A DNA stretch of 64,000 nt from Halobacillus locisalis (GCF_013694105.1 NZ_JACEFG010000002.1:1054001-1118000); one strand, 5' to 3'; numbered from the stretch's first letter, positions 44,488 through 53,848 are shown. The notes: generated from the sequence alone by a model not told the origin. Translations and numbers: made by a program.

Positions 44488-44582
44488 TATTATCTTGTTA
44501 TGTGGTTTTCGTCCATATTTTGTATTTACAACCATCACCAGAGTATGCACAAGACAAATTTGGGTGGGGGGGTGTCTTGTAA

Positions 44583-45053
44583 GTGATCAGGGAGATTGAA
44601 GATTTTCAGAAAGATCAATCAGAATATTTGCGTATGCGCCGTACGTTATGGCCCCATGCAAACGATGAAGAACATATGAAAAATATGATTCACATTTATA
44701 AAGAGGAACCATTCTATAAACATGAGCTTACATGGAAGGTTTTGGTTATTGAGAGGACGAACGGTAAACTTGGAGGGTTTATCGAGCTGTCACTATACCC
44801 AGAATTACCTTTCGTAGAGTCTTCCCCAGTCGGGTACATAGAGGGGTGGTACGTTGATGAGGATTTAAGAAGTCAGGGGTTAGGAAGTGGACTCGTTTAC
44901 TTAGGAGAAAAGTGGGCTAAACAAAAGAAGTGCAGACACATGGCTTCTGACGTGGAATCAGATAACGTATTAAGTCAACAAGCCCATCGTTCTTTAGGCT
45001 ATGCTCAAGCGTATAAGGATGCTTCTGGGCTTTACTGTAAAAAGAGTATATAA
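44583..45053 (+). CDS. AAC(6')-like GNAT acetyltransferase
   Basis: A 156-residue enzyme with the whole pattern of the aminoglycoside 6'-N-acetyltransferase type I family: MRRTLWPHANDEEHMK near the start, then GYIEGWYVDEDLRSQGLGSGLV (acetyl-CoA loop) and ASDVESDNVLSQQAHRSLGY at the end. It would acetylate the 6'-amino group of aminoglycosides or a similar natural amine; activity is not proven. The start is a GTG with a G-rich ribosome site ~10 bases upstream. No mobile element is near, so it looks like an intrinsic chromosomal gene. The phosphatase gene follows 12 bases later. Confidence 0.85.
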   Translation: MIREIEDFQKDQSEYLRMRRTLWPHANDEEHMKNMIHIYKEEPFYKHELTWKVLVIERTNGKLGGFIELSLYPELPFVESSPVGYIEGWYVDEDLRSQGLGSGLVYLGEKWAKQKKCRHMASDVESDNVLSQQAHRSLGYAQAYKDASGLYCKKSI

Positions 45054-45065
45054 AGGGGGGGAGAA

Positions 45066-45638
45066 ATGACTAGGTTAGGAATCATCAGGCATGGAAGTAC
45101 ATTGTGGAATAAAGAGAGAAGAGCTCAAGGCAGTTCGAACATCCCTCTTGACGAGGAGGGAATACAACAGGCGAGAAAATTGGCAGATCGCTTAAAATGT
45201 GAGCCTTGGGAAAAGATTTATGTGAGTCCATTAACCCGTGCGAGGCAGACAGCTGAGGTTATAAAAGAGCAGCTTCAAATCCCGCTTCAGGAAGATAGTC
45301 GGCTTGAAGAGGTAGGAGGCGGTCAAATTGAAGGGACGACAGAGCAAGAAAGAGTAGATAGATGGGGAGAAGACTGGAGAAGTATGGAGTTGGGCTTAGA
45401 GAAAAAGGATGATGTTCTCAATAGAGGGATGTCGTTTCTAGAAGATATCTTGGCTGAACATGAAGGAGGACGTATTTTGATTGTCAGTCACGGAGCCCTA
45501 ATCAGTCATCTTGTGAAGGAGATGACAAAAGAGGAGTCCGAAGTGCAACATATCAGGAATACTTCTCTAACAGAGGTGATCAGGGAAAAGAAAGGCTGGC
45601 ATTTCGAAAGATTCAACTGTACCTCACATTTAGATTGA
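45066..45638 (+). CDS. Histidine phosphatase (phosphoglycerate mutase-like)
   Basis: A 190-residue member of the histidine phosphatase superfamily, with IRHGSTLWNKERRAQG (catalytic His in RHG), SPLTRARQTAEVI and the second His in VSHGALISHLV. Such enzymes dephosphorylate small molecules such as sugar phosphates or cofactors; the substrate is unknown. The ATG follows AAAGGGGGGAG. It is probably in one operon with the acetyltransferase. Confidence 0.88.
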   Translation: MTRLGIIRHGSTLWNKERRAQGSSNIPLDEEGIQQARKLADRLKCEPWEKIYVSPLTRARQTAEVIKEQLQIPLQEDSRLEEVGGGQIEGTTEQERVDRWGEDWRSMELGLEKKDDVLNRGMSFLEDILAEHEGGRILIVSHGALISHLVKEMTKEESEVQHIRNTSLTEVIREKKGWHFERFNCTSHLD

Positions 45639-45643
45639 TGAGA

Positions 45644-45671
45644 AAAAAGCGGCTTACAGAGCCGCTTTTGT
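45644..45671 (+). terminator. Terminator between convergent genes
   Basis: AAAAGCGGCT / AGCCGCTTTT stem; usable by the phosphatase gene and by the convergent VOC gene. Confidence 0.85.
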
Positions 45672-46087
45672 TAGGTTTGAGGCTTTTCGAAATTCAAGTC
45701 CCACGTAATGTCGTAAGCATCTTTAACTTTTGCGAAAGTCGCTCCCCAAAACGTATCTTGTAATTCCATGATGATCTTGCCGTTTTCCTTCAGGCGGTTA
45801 TAATACCGTTCGATTTCCTCTGGACTTTCCAATTCTAGTGCTAAGGAAATATTCGAGCCTGTTTGAACCTCATGATTCCCGAAGTTGTCGGAAACCATGA
45901 ATAAGAAGTTTCCATTTTGAAGGCGAGCATGCATGATTCGGTCTTCCATCTCCGGTGGTGTATCAAAATCAGCGTCTCCAAAGGTCTGAAGGTTTGTAAT
46001 TTCTCCATCGAAGACCTCTTTGTAATAGTCCAGTGCTTCTCTTGCCTGCCCATTGAATGTAAAATAAGGGGTCGCTTGATGCTTCAT
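45671..46087 (-). CDS. PhnB/YjdN-type VOC-domain protein
   Basis: A 138-residue single-domain VOC protein of the PhnB-like group (ATPYFTFNGQAREALDYYKEVFDGEI, then MHARLQNGNFLFMVSD and WGATFAKVKDAYDITWDLNF). Role unknown; relatives are annotated as glyoxalase or 3-demethylubiquinone methyltransferase-like. The ATG follows AAGGAGTG; the 20-codon upstream extension runs through the promoter region and is rejected. A 22-base palindrome with a LexA-like core lies ~65 bases upstream. Confidence 0.85.
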   Translation of the reverse strand: MKHQATPYFTFNGQAREALDYYKEVFDGEITNLQTFGDADFDTPPEMEDRIMHARLQNGNFLFMVSDNFGNHEVQTGSNISLALELESPEEIERYYNRLKENGKIIMELQDTFWGATFAKVKDAYDITWDLNFEKPQT

Positions 46088-46146
46088 AAATACACTCCTT
46101 CTTGTGAATGATTGTCTACATTCATTGTAAACGAATTCATTTATCA

Positions 46147-46170
46147 AAACAAGAACATTTGTTCTTGTTT
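46147..46170 (-). terminator. Palindrome AACAAGAAC-N4-GTTCTTGTT (terminator or operator)
   Basis: Perfect 9-base arms around ATTT, right at the stop codon of the gene at 46169. On the minus strand TTTTG follows, so it may be its terminator. Its core GAACATTTGTTC also fits the GAAC-N4-GTTC core of the Bacillus LexA box, and it lies at the likely -35 (TTGTTT, with -10 TACAAT 17 bases on) of the VOC gene. Confidence 0.6.
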
Positions 46171-46717
46171 ATCTTGATTCAGAAAATGCATCCCTCCACT
46201 GGTTGGCTTTTTGGATAGACGGGGTATCCTTTATGATGTCGAGTGGTTTGACGGCATTCCCGATGATGTAATCTTCGAATGACATGTTGACGAAATCGAA
46301 AATGTACCCGAATTGCTGAATGAGAGGAAGAGCCGTAATCTTTGGGTCTGCTCCACCAGAAACGATTACATAAGCTTTCTGCTCAGCCAGCTTCTCTTTG
46401 AAATCGAAGCGGTCGTCTCGCATATACTGCGACCATCGATCAATGAAAACCTTCATTTGACCTGACATGCCAAACCAATAGACGGGCGTGGCAAAAATAA
46501 TGATATCGTGAGAAAGGAATACCTCGAGAAGTTTTTCGTAATCATCATTTACCGGGAAGAACCCTTTTTCAGTATGCCTCTCATCTATAATGGGCTCTAT
46601 GTGATAATCGGTTAAACGAATCTGCGTATGATCAATACCTTCAAGCGATTTCCGCAGCAAATACTCCGTGTTCCCTTCCTTACGCGCGCTTCCTAAAATG
46701 GCTAATATTTTCATCAT
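46169..46717 (-). CDS. NAD(P)H-dependent FMN oxidoreductase (flavodoxin fold)
   Basis: A 182-residue flavodoxin-like reductase (ILAILGSARKEGNTEYLL phosphate loop, FATPVYWFGMSGQMKVFIDRW). It reduces quinones, azo or similar compounds with NAD(P)H. The start has four close ATG codons; the third, six bases after AAAGGA, is preferred. Divergent from a LysR-type gene, which may regulate it. Confidence 0.85.
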   Translation of the reverse strand: MMKILAILGSARKEGNTEYLLRKSLEGIDHTQIRLTDYHIEPIIDERHTEKGFFPVNDDYEKLLEVFLSHDIIIFATPVYWFGMSGQMKVFIDRWSQYMRDDRFDFKEKLAEQKAYVIVSGGADPKITALPLIQQFGYIFDFVNMSFEDYIIGNAVKPLDIIKDTPSIQKANQWRDAFSESR

Positions 46718-46822
46718 ACTCATTCCTTTGGTTTCATTTCCTTTTAGTCTAGCATTGCTTGATGGATTGTAGTTATCTATAATTTTCTATGCATAGTATT
46801 GAATATTTCGATGGAGGTTGTC

Positions 46823-47707
46823 ATGGATACATCATATTTTTATACATTCAAAGAAGTCGTAAAGTGGGGAAGCTATACAAAAGCTGGGGAAGAGCTAGGA
46901 TATGCACAGTCGAGTGTAACCGCACAAATGAGAAAACTCGAACAATACTACCAAATCAAATTATTCGAGCGGGTCGGTCAGAAAATGTGTCTTACTCAAT
47001 CTGGAGAAGAGCTGTTTTATTATGTACAAACGATGATTGACTTGCTTGAGGAAGCAAAAGATAAAGTATCTCAGGAAGTTCAAATGAGAGGAACCCTACG
47101 GATAGGGACAGTAGAATCGCTGGCTGCTTATTACATAACGAACGCAATCAAAGTATTCAAAACGGAAAATCCTGACTTAAGAATCAAATTAGAGTCTGGA
47201 TTATGTCCGAATCTAAAGAGCGGGATTCTTGAGGGGCAATATGATGTAGCGATTTTGTTGGACCATCCCCTTCATCATCCCCACTTGAACACTGTCCCTT
47301 TGAAAAAAGAGAACATGGTGTTTGTTTCTTCACCTGCACACTCATTCTCTAAAAAAGAACGGCTGGACATTGAATGGCTGAAAGATGAGACTTTGATCTT
47401 TACAGAGAAAGGGTGCACCTATCGAGAATCCTTGGAGTCACTGTTGAAAGGCCAACACATTCAGCCGAGGTCCACACTTTCTTTTACAAGTCTTGAAGCG
47501 ATAAAGCAGTGTGTCGTAGATGAGCTTGGCATTGCTATGTTACCCGCCATGGCAGTGCAAGAAGAATTGAAAAGTGGAAAATTAATATCGTTGAATTTCG
47601 ATGTGGATTTACACTTACACGTTCAGTTGGTTTATCAGCAAAAGAAATGGTTATCACCTTCTATACAAAGATTTATCGATTTACTTGAGGAAGGTAAAAG
47701 CATCTAG
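46823..47707 (+). CDS. LysR-family transcriptional regulator
   Basis: A 294-residue regulator with an N-terminal winged helix (FKEVVKWGSYTKAGEELGYAQSSVTAQMRKLEQ) and a C-terminal two-lobe effector domain. The ATG at 46823 follows GGAGG; an ATG eight codons earlier lies before the site. It is divergent from the flavin reductase gene, and the gap contains the short dyad TTATCTATAA that could belong to a LysR operator. The effector is unknown. Confidence 0.9.
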   Translation: MDTSYFYTFKEVVKWGSYTKAGEELGYAQSSVTAQMRKLEQYYQIKLFERVGQKMCLTQSGEELFYYVQTMIDLLEEAKDKVSQEVQMRGTLRIGTVESLAAYYITNAIKVFKTENPDLRIKLESGLCPNLKSGILEGQYDVAILLDHPLHHPHLNTVPLKKENMVFVSSPAHSFSKKERLDIEWLKDETLIFTEKGCTYRESLESLLKGQHIQPRSTLSFTSLEAIKQCVVDELGIAMLPAMAVQEELKSGKLISLNFDVDLHLHVQLVYQQKKWLSPSIQRFIDLLEEGKSI

Positions 47708-47769
47708 TTGTTTTCACTGCAAGAAAAAGAGGTAATCGATAATGTAGATTTGAAGAGAGGATGAGACAC

Positions 47770-48702
47770 ATGGAGAAAAGAATACAGTTAGGGAAGTCAG
47801 ACTTGAAAGTGAATCCTATTGGTCTTGGCACCAATGCGGTCGGGGGGCATAACATCTATCCGAACTTAGATGAAGAAGCAGGAAAAGATGTGGTTCGTAC
47901 CGCACTTCAGCATGGTATGAATTTTCTTGATACGGCATTCATTTATGGTCCAGAGCGATCGGAAGAACTAGTGGGACAGGTGATGATAGAGCACGGAAGT
48001 CGTGATGAAATCGTATTGGCAACGAAAGGGGCACATCAATTCAAAGGTGATGACGTCGTTCTCAACAACCGCCCGGACTTTCTGAAGGAACAAGTTGAAA
48101 AGAGTTTGAGAAGATTACAAACGGACTATATCGACTTGTTTTACATTCATTTTCCAGATGAAGACACGCCTAAATATGAAGCGGTAGGGGCGTTGAGAGA
48201 ATTGCAGGAACAGGGCAAAATCCGCTCAATCGGTGTTTCTAATTTTTCTGTGGATCAATTGAAAGAGGCCAATCAGGACGGGTATGTCGACGTTATTCAA
48301 TCAGAGTATAACTTATTCAAACGAGAAGCGGAGCAGGAGATGCTTCCGTACACAGCATCTGAACAGATTTCATTTGTTCCTTACTTCCCATTTTCCTCTG
48401 GGTTGTTAGCCGGAAAGTATGATGAGCATTCTACATTTGATGATTTCAGATCGAAAAACCCCCTATTCCAAGGGAAAGCATTCAAAGAGAATTTAGCCAA
48501 AGTCGATCAACTCAGGCCTATTGCAGAACAAAAAGAAGTGGATGTTCCTCATGTTGTATTGGCATGGTATTTGAATCAGTCGTCCATTGATGCGGTTATT
48601 CCTGGTGCGAAACGAAAACGACAAGTCATTGATAATCTAAATACATTGAAGGTCGATTTGTCTTCAGATGAGATCAAGCGAATTGATGACATTTTTTCTT
48701 AA
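47770..48702 (+). CDS. Aldo/keto reductase
   Basis: A 310-residue AKR (IolS/YhdN-like) with a TIM-barrel fold. The catalytic set is seen as [16 protein letters not shown] (Asp and Tyr), the Lys in LATKGAHQ and the His in [10 protein letters not shown]-terminal NADPH-binding motif [15 protein letters not shown]. The second ATG after GAAGAGAGG is preferred by spacing. Substrate unknown. Confidence 0.88.
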   Translation: MEKRIQLGKSDLKVNPIGLGTNAVGGHNIYPNLDEEAGKDVVRTALQHGMNFLDTAFIYGPERSEELVGQVMIEHGSRDEIVLATKGAHQFKGDDVVLNNRPDFLKEQVEKSLRRLQTDYIDLFYIHFPDEDTPKYEAVGALRELQEQGKIRSIGVSNFSVDQLKEANQDGYVDVIQSEYNLFKREAEQEMLPYTASEQISFVPYFPFSSGLLAGKYDEHSTFDDFRSKNPLFQGKAFKENLAKVDQLRPIAEQKEVDVPHVVLAWYLNQSSIDAVIPGAKRKRQVIDNLNTLKVDLSSDEIKRIDDIFS

Positions 48703-48711
48703 GAAGCATGA

Positions 48712-48743
48712 TGTCCGCCACCTATTGTGGCGGACTTTTTTTA
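48712..48743 (+). terminator. Terminator after the aldo/keto reductase
   Basis: GTCCGCCAC / GTGGCGGAC stem and seven T residues. Confidence 0.92.
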
Positions 48744-48850
48744 ATTCTGTAGAGTAAGGATGATGCAAACTCACGAATGGGCAGCTGAACTAATTGTGAA
48801 AAAATTCAAAAAAGTTGTTGCATTTTTCGGTTTAACATCGTAGACTGTAC

Positions 48851-49040
48851 CATAACAGATAATAAAGATATTAACTGTTACACAAAAGGAGGAGTTAAAA
48901 TGAAAAAAACAAATCACACACTTACGGTTTCTTGCCCTCAATGTGGTACAGAAGTGAAGTCACAGGCCTATACGTACATGATGGAATGTGATCGTTGTCT
49001 TTCTAAGAAAGATGAATAATTTTTTAGTGTAACTGTTATA
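48851..49040 (+). promoter_or_regulatory. Three TAACTGTTA-like motifs around the zinc-ribbon gene
   Basis: ATAACAGAT at 48852, TTAACTGTTA at 48871 and GTAACTGTTA at 49029 share an inverted 9-base core, one copy being in the opposite orientation. They lie before the 39-residue gene and again before aceB. They look like sites of one regulator, unknown. No clear promoter was assigned between them. Confidence 0.45.
48900..49019 (+). CDS. 39-residue zinc-ribbon protein
   Basis: A very short gene with a strong ribosome site (AAAGGAGGAG, 6 bases before ATG). The product MKKTNHTLTVSCPQCGTEV continues to MECDRCLSKKDE: two CxxC pairs (CPQC, CDRC) form a minimal zinc ribbon. It lies 71 bases upstream of aceB, with the TAACTGTTA motif between. 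It resembles the tiny YhfH-type proteins of Bacillaceae, which I cannot confirm. Function unknown; a role in regulating or stabilising the glyoxylate genes is a guess. Confidence 0.75.
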   Translation: MKKTNHTLTVSCPQCGTEVKSQAYTYMMECDRCLSKKDE

Positions 49041-49090
49041 TATCAGGTTATTTTAATTTAATTTATTGTATAACAAAAGGTGGCGGATAC

Positions 49091-50683
49091 ATGGAAACGG
49101 AAACAAGTAATTGGATGGTGGAAGGAGAACTCTCTCCTTCCTTTGGAGAAATACTGACCCCTGAAGCCTTAATCTTTTTAGAACAACTCCATCAACGTTT
49201 CAACCCCAAGAGATTAGAACTATTAAAGCGGCGAGAGCAGATCCAACACGAAATCATTCAAGGATCAAAGCCGACCTTCCTAGAAGAAACAGTAACAATC
49301 AGAGAAAGTGAGTGGAGGATTGGTCCTCTTCCACACGATTTACAAGATCGAAGAGTGGAGATCACCGGCCCGGTAGACCGGAAGATGGTGATCAACGGGC
49401 TGAACTCTGGGGCCAAAGTGTTCATGGCTGATTTTGAAGATGCGAATTCTCCGACATGGAGAAATACCGTGCAAGGGCAAATCAATCTACGGGATGCGAT
49501 CAGAGGTACAATCAACTTTCAAAATGGAAAAGGAAAAACATATGAATTGAACGAAGAGACGGCTACTTTAATGGTAAGACCACGAGGATGGCATCTTCAA
49601 GAAAAGCACTTAACGTTAAATGGAGAACAGGCATCAGCAAGTCTCGTCGATTTCGGGCTTTATTTCTTCCATAATGCAAAAGAACTTCTGAAAAACGGAT
49701 CGGGTCCATATTTTTACTTACCAAAACTTGAAAACCATTTAGAAGCAAGACTATGGAATGAAGTCTTCCTTTTTGCACAGGAAGCACTGGGAATACAGAG
49801 AGGAACTATTAAAGCAACCGTGCTCCTAGAAACCATATTGGCTGCGTTTGAAATGGATGAAATTCTTTATGAGCTGAAAGAACATTCAGCAGGTTTGAAT
49901 TGTGGAAGATGGGATTATATTTTCAGCTATTTGAAGAAGTTTCGTCATGACCCAGCAGTTATCTTGCCTGATCGAGCAGAGGTGACGATGACCGTACCCT
50001 TTATGAGGTCGTACTCCTTGCTGACGATTCAGACCTGTCACCGCAGGGGAGCTCCTGCCATTGGGGGAATGGCAGCGCAAATCCCTGTGAAACATGATGA
50101 ACAAAAGAACCTAGCCGCTTTTGACAAAGTTCGATCTGATAAACAACGAGAAGTCGACGACGGACACGACGGTACTTGGGTGGCGCACCCGGCTATGGTT
50201 GAAACAGCACTTCAGGTGTTCAATGAAAAAATGAAAACACCGAATCAAATCAACCGACTGATTACAGATATCCAAGTGAACGAAGAGGATTTAATCGCCG
50301 TTCCCGAAGGATCCATTACTGAAAAAGGCGTAAGAACGAATATAAACGTAGGTATTCAATACATGGCTTCTTGGCTTGCTGGAAGAGGTGCAGCTCCAAT
50401 CCATCATTTAATGGAAGATGCAGCAACAGCGGAGATCTCAAGAGCTCAGCTCTGGCAGTGGATCCGTCACCCTAAGGGGGTTCTCGAAGACGGTCGGAAG
50501 GTAACCTTTGAATGGTTCGATCAATGGAAGCAAGAAGAGATGATGGCGATTCAACAAGAGGTGGGATTGGAAGCCTTTGAGTCCGGTTTTTATAAAGAAG
50601 CGGAAGCGTTGTTTGAGAAGTTGATTCGGGACGATGATTTTGCAGAGTTTCTAACGATTGAGGCATATAAGCACTTATCTTAA
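49091..50683 (+). CDS. aceB: Malate synthase A
   Basis: Condenses glyoxylate with acetyl-CoA to malate in the glyoxylate shunt. The 530-residue product contains [14 protein letters not shown], the acetyl-CoA segment [51 protein letters not shown] and [13 protein letters not shown], typical of malate synthase A. The ATG follows AAAGGTGG. aceA starts 13 bases after the stop, so they form an operon. Confidence 0.96.
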   Translation: METETSNWMVEGELSPSFGEILTPEALIFLEQLHQRFNPKRLELLKRREQIQHEIIQGSKPTFLEETVTIRESEWRIGPLPHDLQDRRVEITGPVDRKMVINGLNSGAKVFMADFEDANSPTWRNTVQGQINLRDAIRGTINFQNGKGKTYELNEETATLMVRPRGWHLQEKHLTLNGEQASASLVDFGLYFFHNAKELLKNGSGPYFYLPKLENHLEARLWNEVFLFAQEALGIQRGTIKATVLLETILAAFEMDEILYELKEHSAGLNCGRWDYIFSYLKKFRHDPAVILPDRAEVTMTVPFMRSYSLLTIQTCHRRGAPAIGGMAAQIPVKHDEQKNLAAFDKVRSDKQREVDDGHDGTWVAHPAMVETALQVFNEKMKTPNQINRLITDIQVNEEDLIAVPEGSITEKGVRTNINVGIQYMASWLAGRGAAPIHHLMEDAATAEISRAQLWQWIRHPKGVLEDGRKVTFEWFDQWKQEEMMAIQQEVGLEAFESGFYKEAEALFEKLIRDDDFAEFLTIEAYKHLS

Positions 50684-50696
50684 GGGGGATTCGGAA

Positions 50697-51992
50697 ATGA
50701 CAAATGAACGAATAGAGAAACTACAACAATCTTGGCAGGATGAAAAGCGTTGGGGCGGTGTTACGCGGCCTTATGAAGCAGAGGATGTCATCCGTTTGCG
50801 CGGTTCTATGGACATCACCCATACGCTTGCTGAAAAAGGGGCTGAGAAACTGTGGCGCCTGTTACATGAAGAGAACTACGTCCATGCACTAGGGGCGTTG
50901 ACAGGAAACCAAGCGATGCAACAAGTGAAAGCCGGCTTGAAAGCGATTTACTTAAGCGGGTGGCAAGTGGCTGCAGACGCCAATATTGCAGGCCAGATGT
51001 ATCCTGACCAAAGCCTTTACCCGGCGAACAGTGTTCCTCAAGTGGTGAAACGTATCAATCAGGCACTTCAACGTGCTGACCAGATTCATCATATGGAAGG
51101 GCAAACAGACATCGATTGGTTCGCTCCGATCGTGGCTGATGCTGAAGCTGGTTTCGGTGGTCAATTGAATGTGTTTGAATTGATGAAGGGCATGATTGAG
51201 GCGGGTGCTTCAGCGGTTCACTTTGAAGACCAATTGTCCTCAGAGAAAAAATGCGGGCACTTAGGTGGGAAAGTGTTGCTGCCGACTCAAACGGCTGTAA
51301 GGAATTTGATTTCCGCTCGTTTTGCGGCGGATGTCATGGGAGTTCCGACGATTATCATCGCTCGTACAGATGCGAATGCTGCTGATTTAATTACAAGTGA
51401 TATCGACCCTGCTGATGCCGCATTTCTTACTGGTGAAAGAACGGCAGAAGGCTTTTACAAAACAAGAGCAGGACTGGATCAAGCGATTGCGAGAGGATTG
51501 TCTTATGCCCCTTATGCTGATTTGGTATGGTGTGAAACATCCGAACCAAATTTAGAAGAAGCCAGACAGTTTGCAGAAGCGATACATGAGAAATATCCTG
51601 ATAAAATGCTCGCTTACAATTGTTCGCCTTCATTCAACTGGAAAAAGAAACTGGATGATGAAACGATTGCCCACTTCCAACAAGAGTTGAGTAAGATGGG
51701 ATACAAGTTCCAATTTGTGACCTTGGCTGGTTTCCATGCGTTGAATCACAGCATGTTCGAGTTATCAAGACAATACAGGGACAGAGGAATGGAAGCTTAC
51801 TCAGAGCTGCAGCAAGCTGAGTTTGCAAGTGAGAGCGAAGGGTATTCAGCTACTCGTCACCAAAGAGAAGTAGGAACAGGATACTTTGATGAAGTAGCTC
51901 AAATCATCTCAGGTGGGACTTCTTCGACCGTTGCATTGAAAGGGTCTACAGAGGCAGAGCAGTTTACAGAAGATAAAATACACTCCACATAA
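50697..51992 (+). CDS. aceA: Isocitrate lyase
   Basis: Cleaves isocitrate to glyoxylate and succinate, the first step of the shunt that bypasses the CO2-losing steps of the TCA cycle during growth on acetate or fatty acids. The 431-residue product shows the active-site loop [33 protein letters not shown] and the C-terminal [10 protein letters not shown]. The ATG follows AAGGGGGAT. The gene is absent from B. subtilis but present in many halophilic and alkaliphilic Bacillaceae. Confidence 0.97.
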   Translation: MTNERIEKLQQSWQDEKRWGGVTRPYEAEDVIRLRGSMDITHTLAEKGAEKLWRLLHEENYVHALGALTGNQAMQQVKAGLKAIYLSGWQVAADANIAGQMYPDQSLYPANSVPQVVKRINQALQRADQIHHMEGQTDIDWFAPIVADAEAGFGGQLNVFELMKGMIEAGASAVHFEDQLSSEKKCGHLGGKVLLPTQTAVRNLISARFAADVMGVPTIIIARTDANAADLITSDIDPADAAFLTGERTAEGFYKTRAGLDQAIARGLSYAPYADLVWCETSEPNLEEARQFAEAIHEKYPDKMLAYNCSPSFNWKKKLDDETIAHFQQELSKMGYKFQFVTLAGFHALNHSMFELSRQYRDRGMEAYSELQQAEFASESEGYSATRHQREVGTGYFDEVAQIISGGTSSTVALKGSTEAEQFTEDKIHST

Positions 51993-51997
51993 TCTCA

Positions 51998-52027
51998 AGA
52001 CCTCCCTTAGGTGGGGGTCTTTTTTTC
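51998..52027 (+). terminator. Terminator after aceA
   Basis: AGACCTCCC / GGGGGTCT stem with a long T-run. Confidence 0.9.
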
Positions 52028-52137
52028 ATGTTGCACGAAAAATGTGAAATTCAACATAAAAGCTTCTCTTGTACGTGCACATCCGCCCACTCATTTCAAT
52101 AAGATAATTCATCAGCTATTTTATGTGCGGGGAGAGG

Positions 52138-53571
52138 ATGAGCTTGATCAATGGAGAGGACTACAAGAAGCGGATCGAAGCATTGACCTCCACAGTCTGG
52201 TACGATGGTGAGAAAATTACAGGTAATATAGGAGAGCACCCTGCTTTTCGGGGAGCAGTTCAATCTCAAGCTGCGCTCTATGACTTACAAACGGACCCTG
52301 CTCTTAAAGATACGATGACAACAATAGAAAACGGTGAATTGTTCGGCACCTCTTACTTAATTCCTAAAACAAAAGCTGACCTCACGAAAAGGAGAGAAAT
52401 GGTTCAGAAGTGGGCTTGTCATACGGGAGGCCTCATGGGGCGTAGCCCAGACTATATGAATACGGTCCTTGCATCGTTCGTCGCTTCCCAATCCGTTTTT
52501 CAAAACGAGGAAAACTGCTTTCCTGATACACTTGAACGCTTTTATATGAAAGCGAGAGAAAAGGACCTTTCCTTTACTCATACATTTATCAATCCCCAAA
52601 ATAATCGTTCAAAGCTCGCCTTTCTAGAAAAAGATCATCAAAATGCTCGCATCATCAAGAAAACAGATGATGGCATAATCATCCGAGGCGCAAAGTTACT
52701 GGCAACACAAGGAGGGATTACAGATGAGCTCCTCGTGTATTCGGCTCCAGGTGCACAAGAAAAGGAACAGGCCTACGCGTTTTCTGTCCCAACAGATACT
52801 CGCGGACTAACCTTTGTCTGTCGCTCGTCACTCACTAATGATAACAGTCGATTCAATTCCCCTCTTTCTTCGAGGTTTGAAGAGATGGATGCCATTGTCC
52901 TCTTCGATAATGTATGTGTTCCGTGGGATCGGGTATTCTTCTATGAAAACATCCGAGCTGCCAATAACTTATATGTAAAAGGAATGTTCGTACCTTTTAC
53001 ATTGCATCAAATCGTTTCAAGGCAAGTCATCAAAGCCGAGCTGATCCTGGGCATTGCTTTGAAAATCGTCGATGAGATCAACATCGGAGAGTACCAACAC
53101 GTACAATCCAAAATTGCAGAGATGGTCAAAGGTACGGAAATGCTGAAGGCTCTTCTTCACCATTCAGAACAGACCGCCAGTAAGAATGAAGACGGGGTTA
53201 TGGTTCCTGCCCGCCTTCCACTGTACACCGCAATCAACCAATTTCAAGATCTGTATCCGCGTTTTACGGAAATCATCCAATTGCTCGGAGCAAGTGGCTT
53301 GATTACACTGCCAACAGAAAGGGACTTCCATTCAGAAATCGGAACGGATTTAAGTGGTTATTTAAAAACGTGTGAATCTAGTGGGGAAGAGAAGGTCGCC
53401 TTATTTCGCCTCGCATGGGATTTGACGATGAGTGGATTCGGAACAAGGCAGACGTTATATGAGCGGTTTTTCTTTGGGGATCCTATTCGGTTACAACAAA
53501 CGATTTACCACACGTTTGATAACGAAGGACCTATCACACTCGCCGATCAATTTCTACAAAGAAAGAGCTGA
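52138..53571 (+). CDS. 4-hydroxyphenylacetate 3-monooxygenase oxygenase subunit (HpaB-type)
   Basis: A 477-residue FADH2-dependent oxygenase. Conserved pieces include HTFINPQNNRSK, the flavin-interaction segment RGAKLLATQGGITDELLVYS, SSRFEEMDAIVLFDNVCVPWDRVFFY and the C-terminal FGTRQTLYERFFFGDP. The usual reaction is hydroxylation of 4-hydroxyphenylacetate or a related phenol, using reduced flavin from an HpaC reductase that I do not see nearby. The ATG at 52138 lies very close to GGGGAGAGG; the TTG two codons later has better spacing and may be the true start. A single gene after the glyoxylate operon. Confidence 0.88.
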   Translation: MSLINGEDYKKRIEALTSTVWYDGEKITGNIGEHPAFRGAVQSQAALYDLQTDPALKDTMTTIENGELFGTSYLIPKTKADLTKRREMVQKWACHTGGLMGRSPDYMNTVLASFVASQSVFQNEENCFPDTLERFYMKAREKDLSFTHTFINPQNNRSKLAFLEKDHQNARIIKKTDDGIIIRGAKLLATQGGITDELLVYSAPGAQEKEQAYAFSVPTDTRGLTFVCRSSLTNDNSRFNSPLSSRFEEMDAIVLFDNVCVPWDRVFFYENIRAANNLYVKGMFVPFTLHQIVSRQVIKAELILGIALKIVDEINIGEYQHVQSKIAEMVKGTEMLKALLHHSEQTASKNEDGVMVPARLPLYTAINQFQDLYPRFTEIIQLLGASGLITLPTERDFHSEIGTDLSGYLKTCESSGEEKVALFRLAWDLTMSGFGTRQTLYERFFFGDPIRLQQTIYHTFDNEGPITLADQFLQRKS

Positions 53572-53594
53572 CGCATTGACGTCAGCTCTTTTTG
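53562..53594 (+). terminator. Bidirectional terminator between hpaB-type gene and sspL
   Basis: AAAGAGCTGACG / CGTCAGCTCTTT perfect 12-base arms, with T and A runs outside. It overlaps the oxygenase stop and ends the sspL transcript as well. Confidence 0.92.
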
Positions 53595-53595
53595 T

Positions 53596-53733
53596 TTATC
53601 CTTTTCGGTTGGTTCGTTTGGCTCTTTGTTCTAATTGGGATTTCGGTTGTTGATCGGCTACATCCTCTGTGTGACCTTGAGGATTAACGGTTGCGGGTGT
53701 TTTCCTTTTTCCGGAGTTGCTTTTGTTACTCAT
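53596..53733 (-). CDS. sspL: Small acid-soluble spore protein L-like
   Basis: A 45-residue protein, MSNKSNSGKRKTPATVNPQG, continuing with a short acidic stretch and ending KSQLEQRAKRTNRKG. The C-terminal pattern KxxLExRAKxxNxKx and the TP-QG turn agree with B. subtilis SspL (42 residues), a minor spore core protein made in the forespore. The ATG follows GCGGAGGTGATC at a good spacing. It lies in a gap of ~280 bases that would otherwise look empty. A forespore-specific promoter was not firmly identified. Confidence 0.78.
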   Translation of the reverse strand: MSNKSNSGKRKTPATVNPQGHTEDVADQQPKSQLEQRAKRTNRKG

Positions 53734-53848
53734 GCGTGATCACCTCCGCTATTAGTCTGAGCTAGTGGAGGAGTTTTATCCGACCTTTACATGCTGTGAT
53801 ATTCACATTAAATGAAGGATTCCGTATTACTATCGTTTATTTTTTGCT

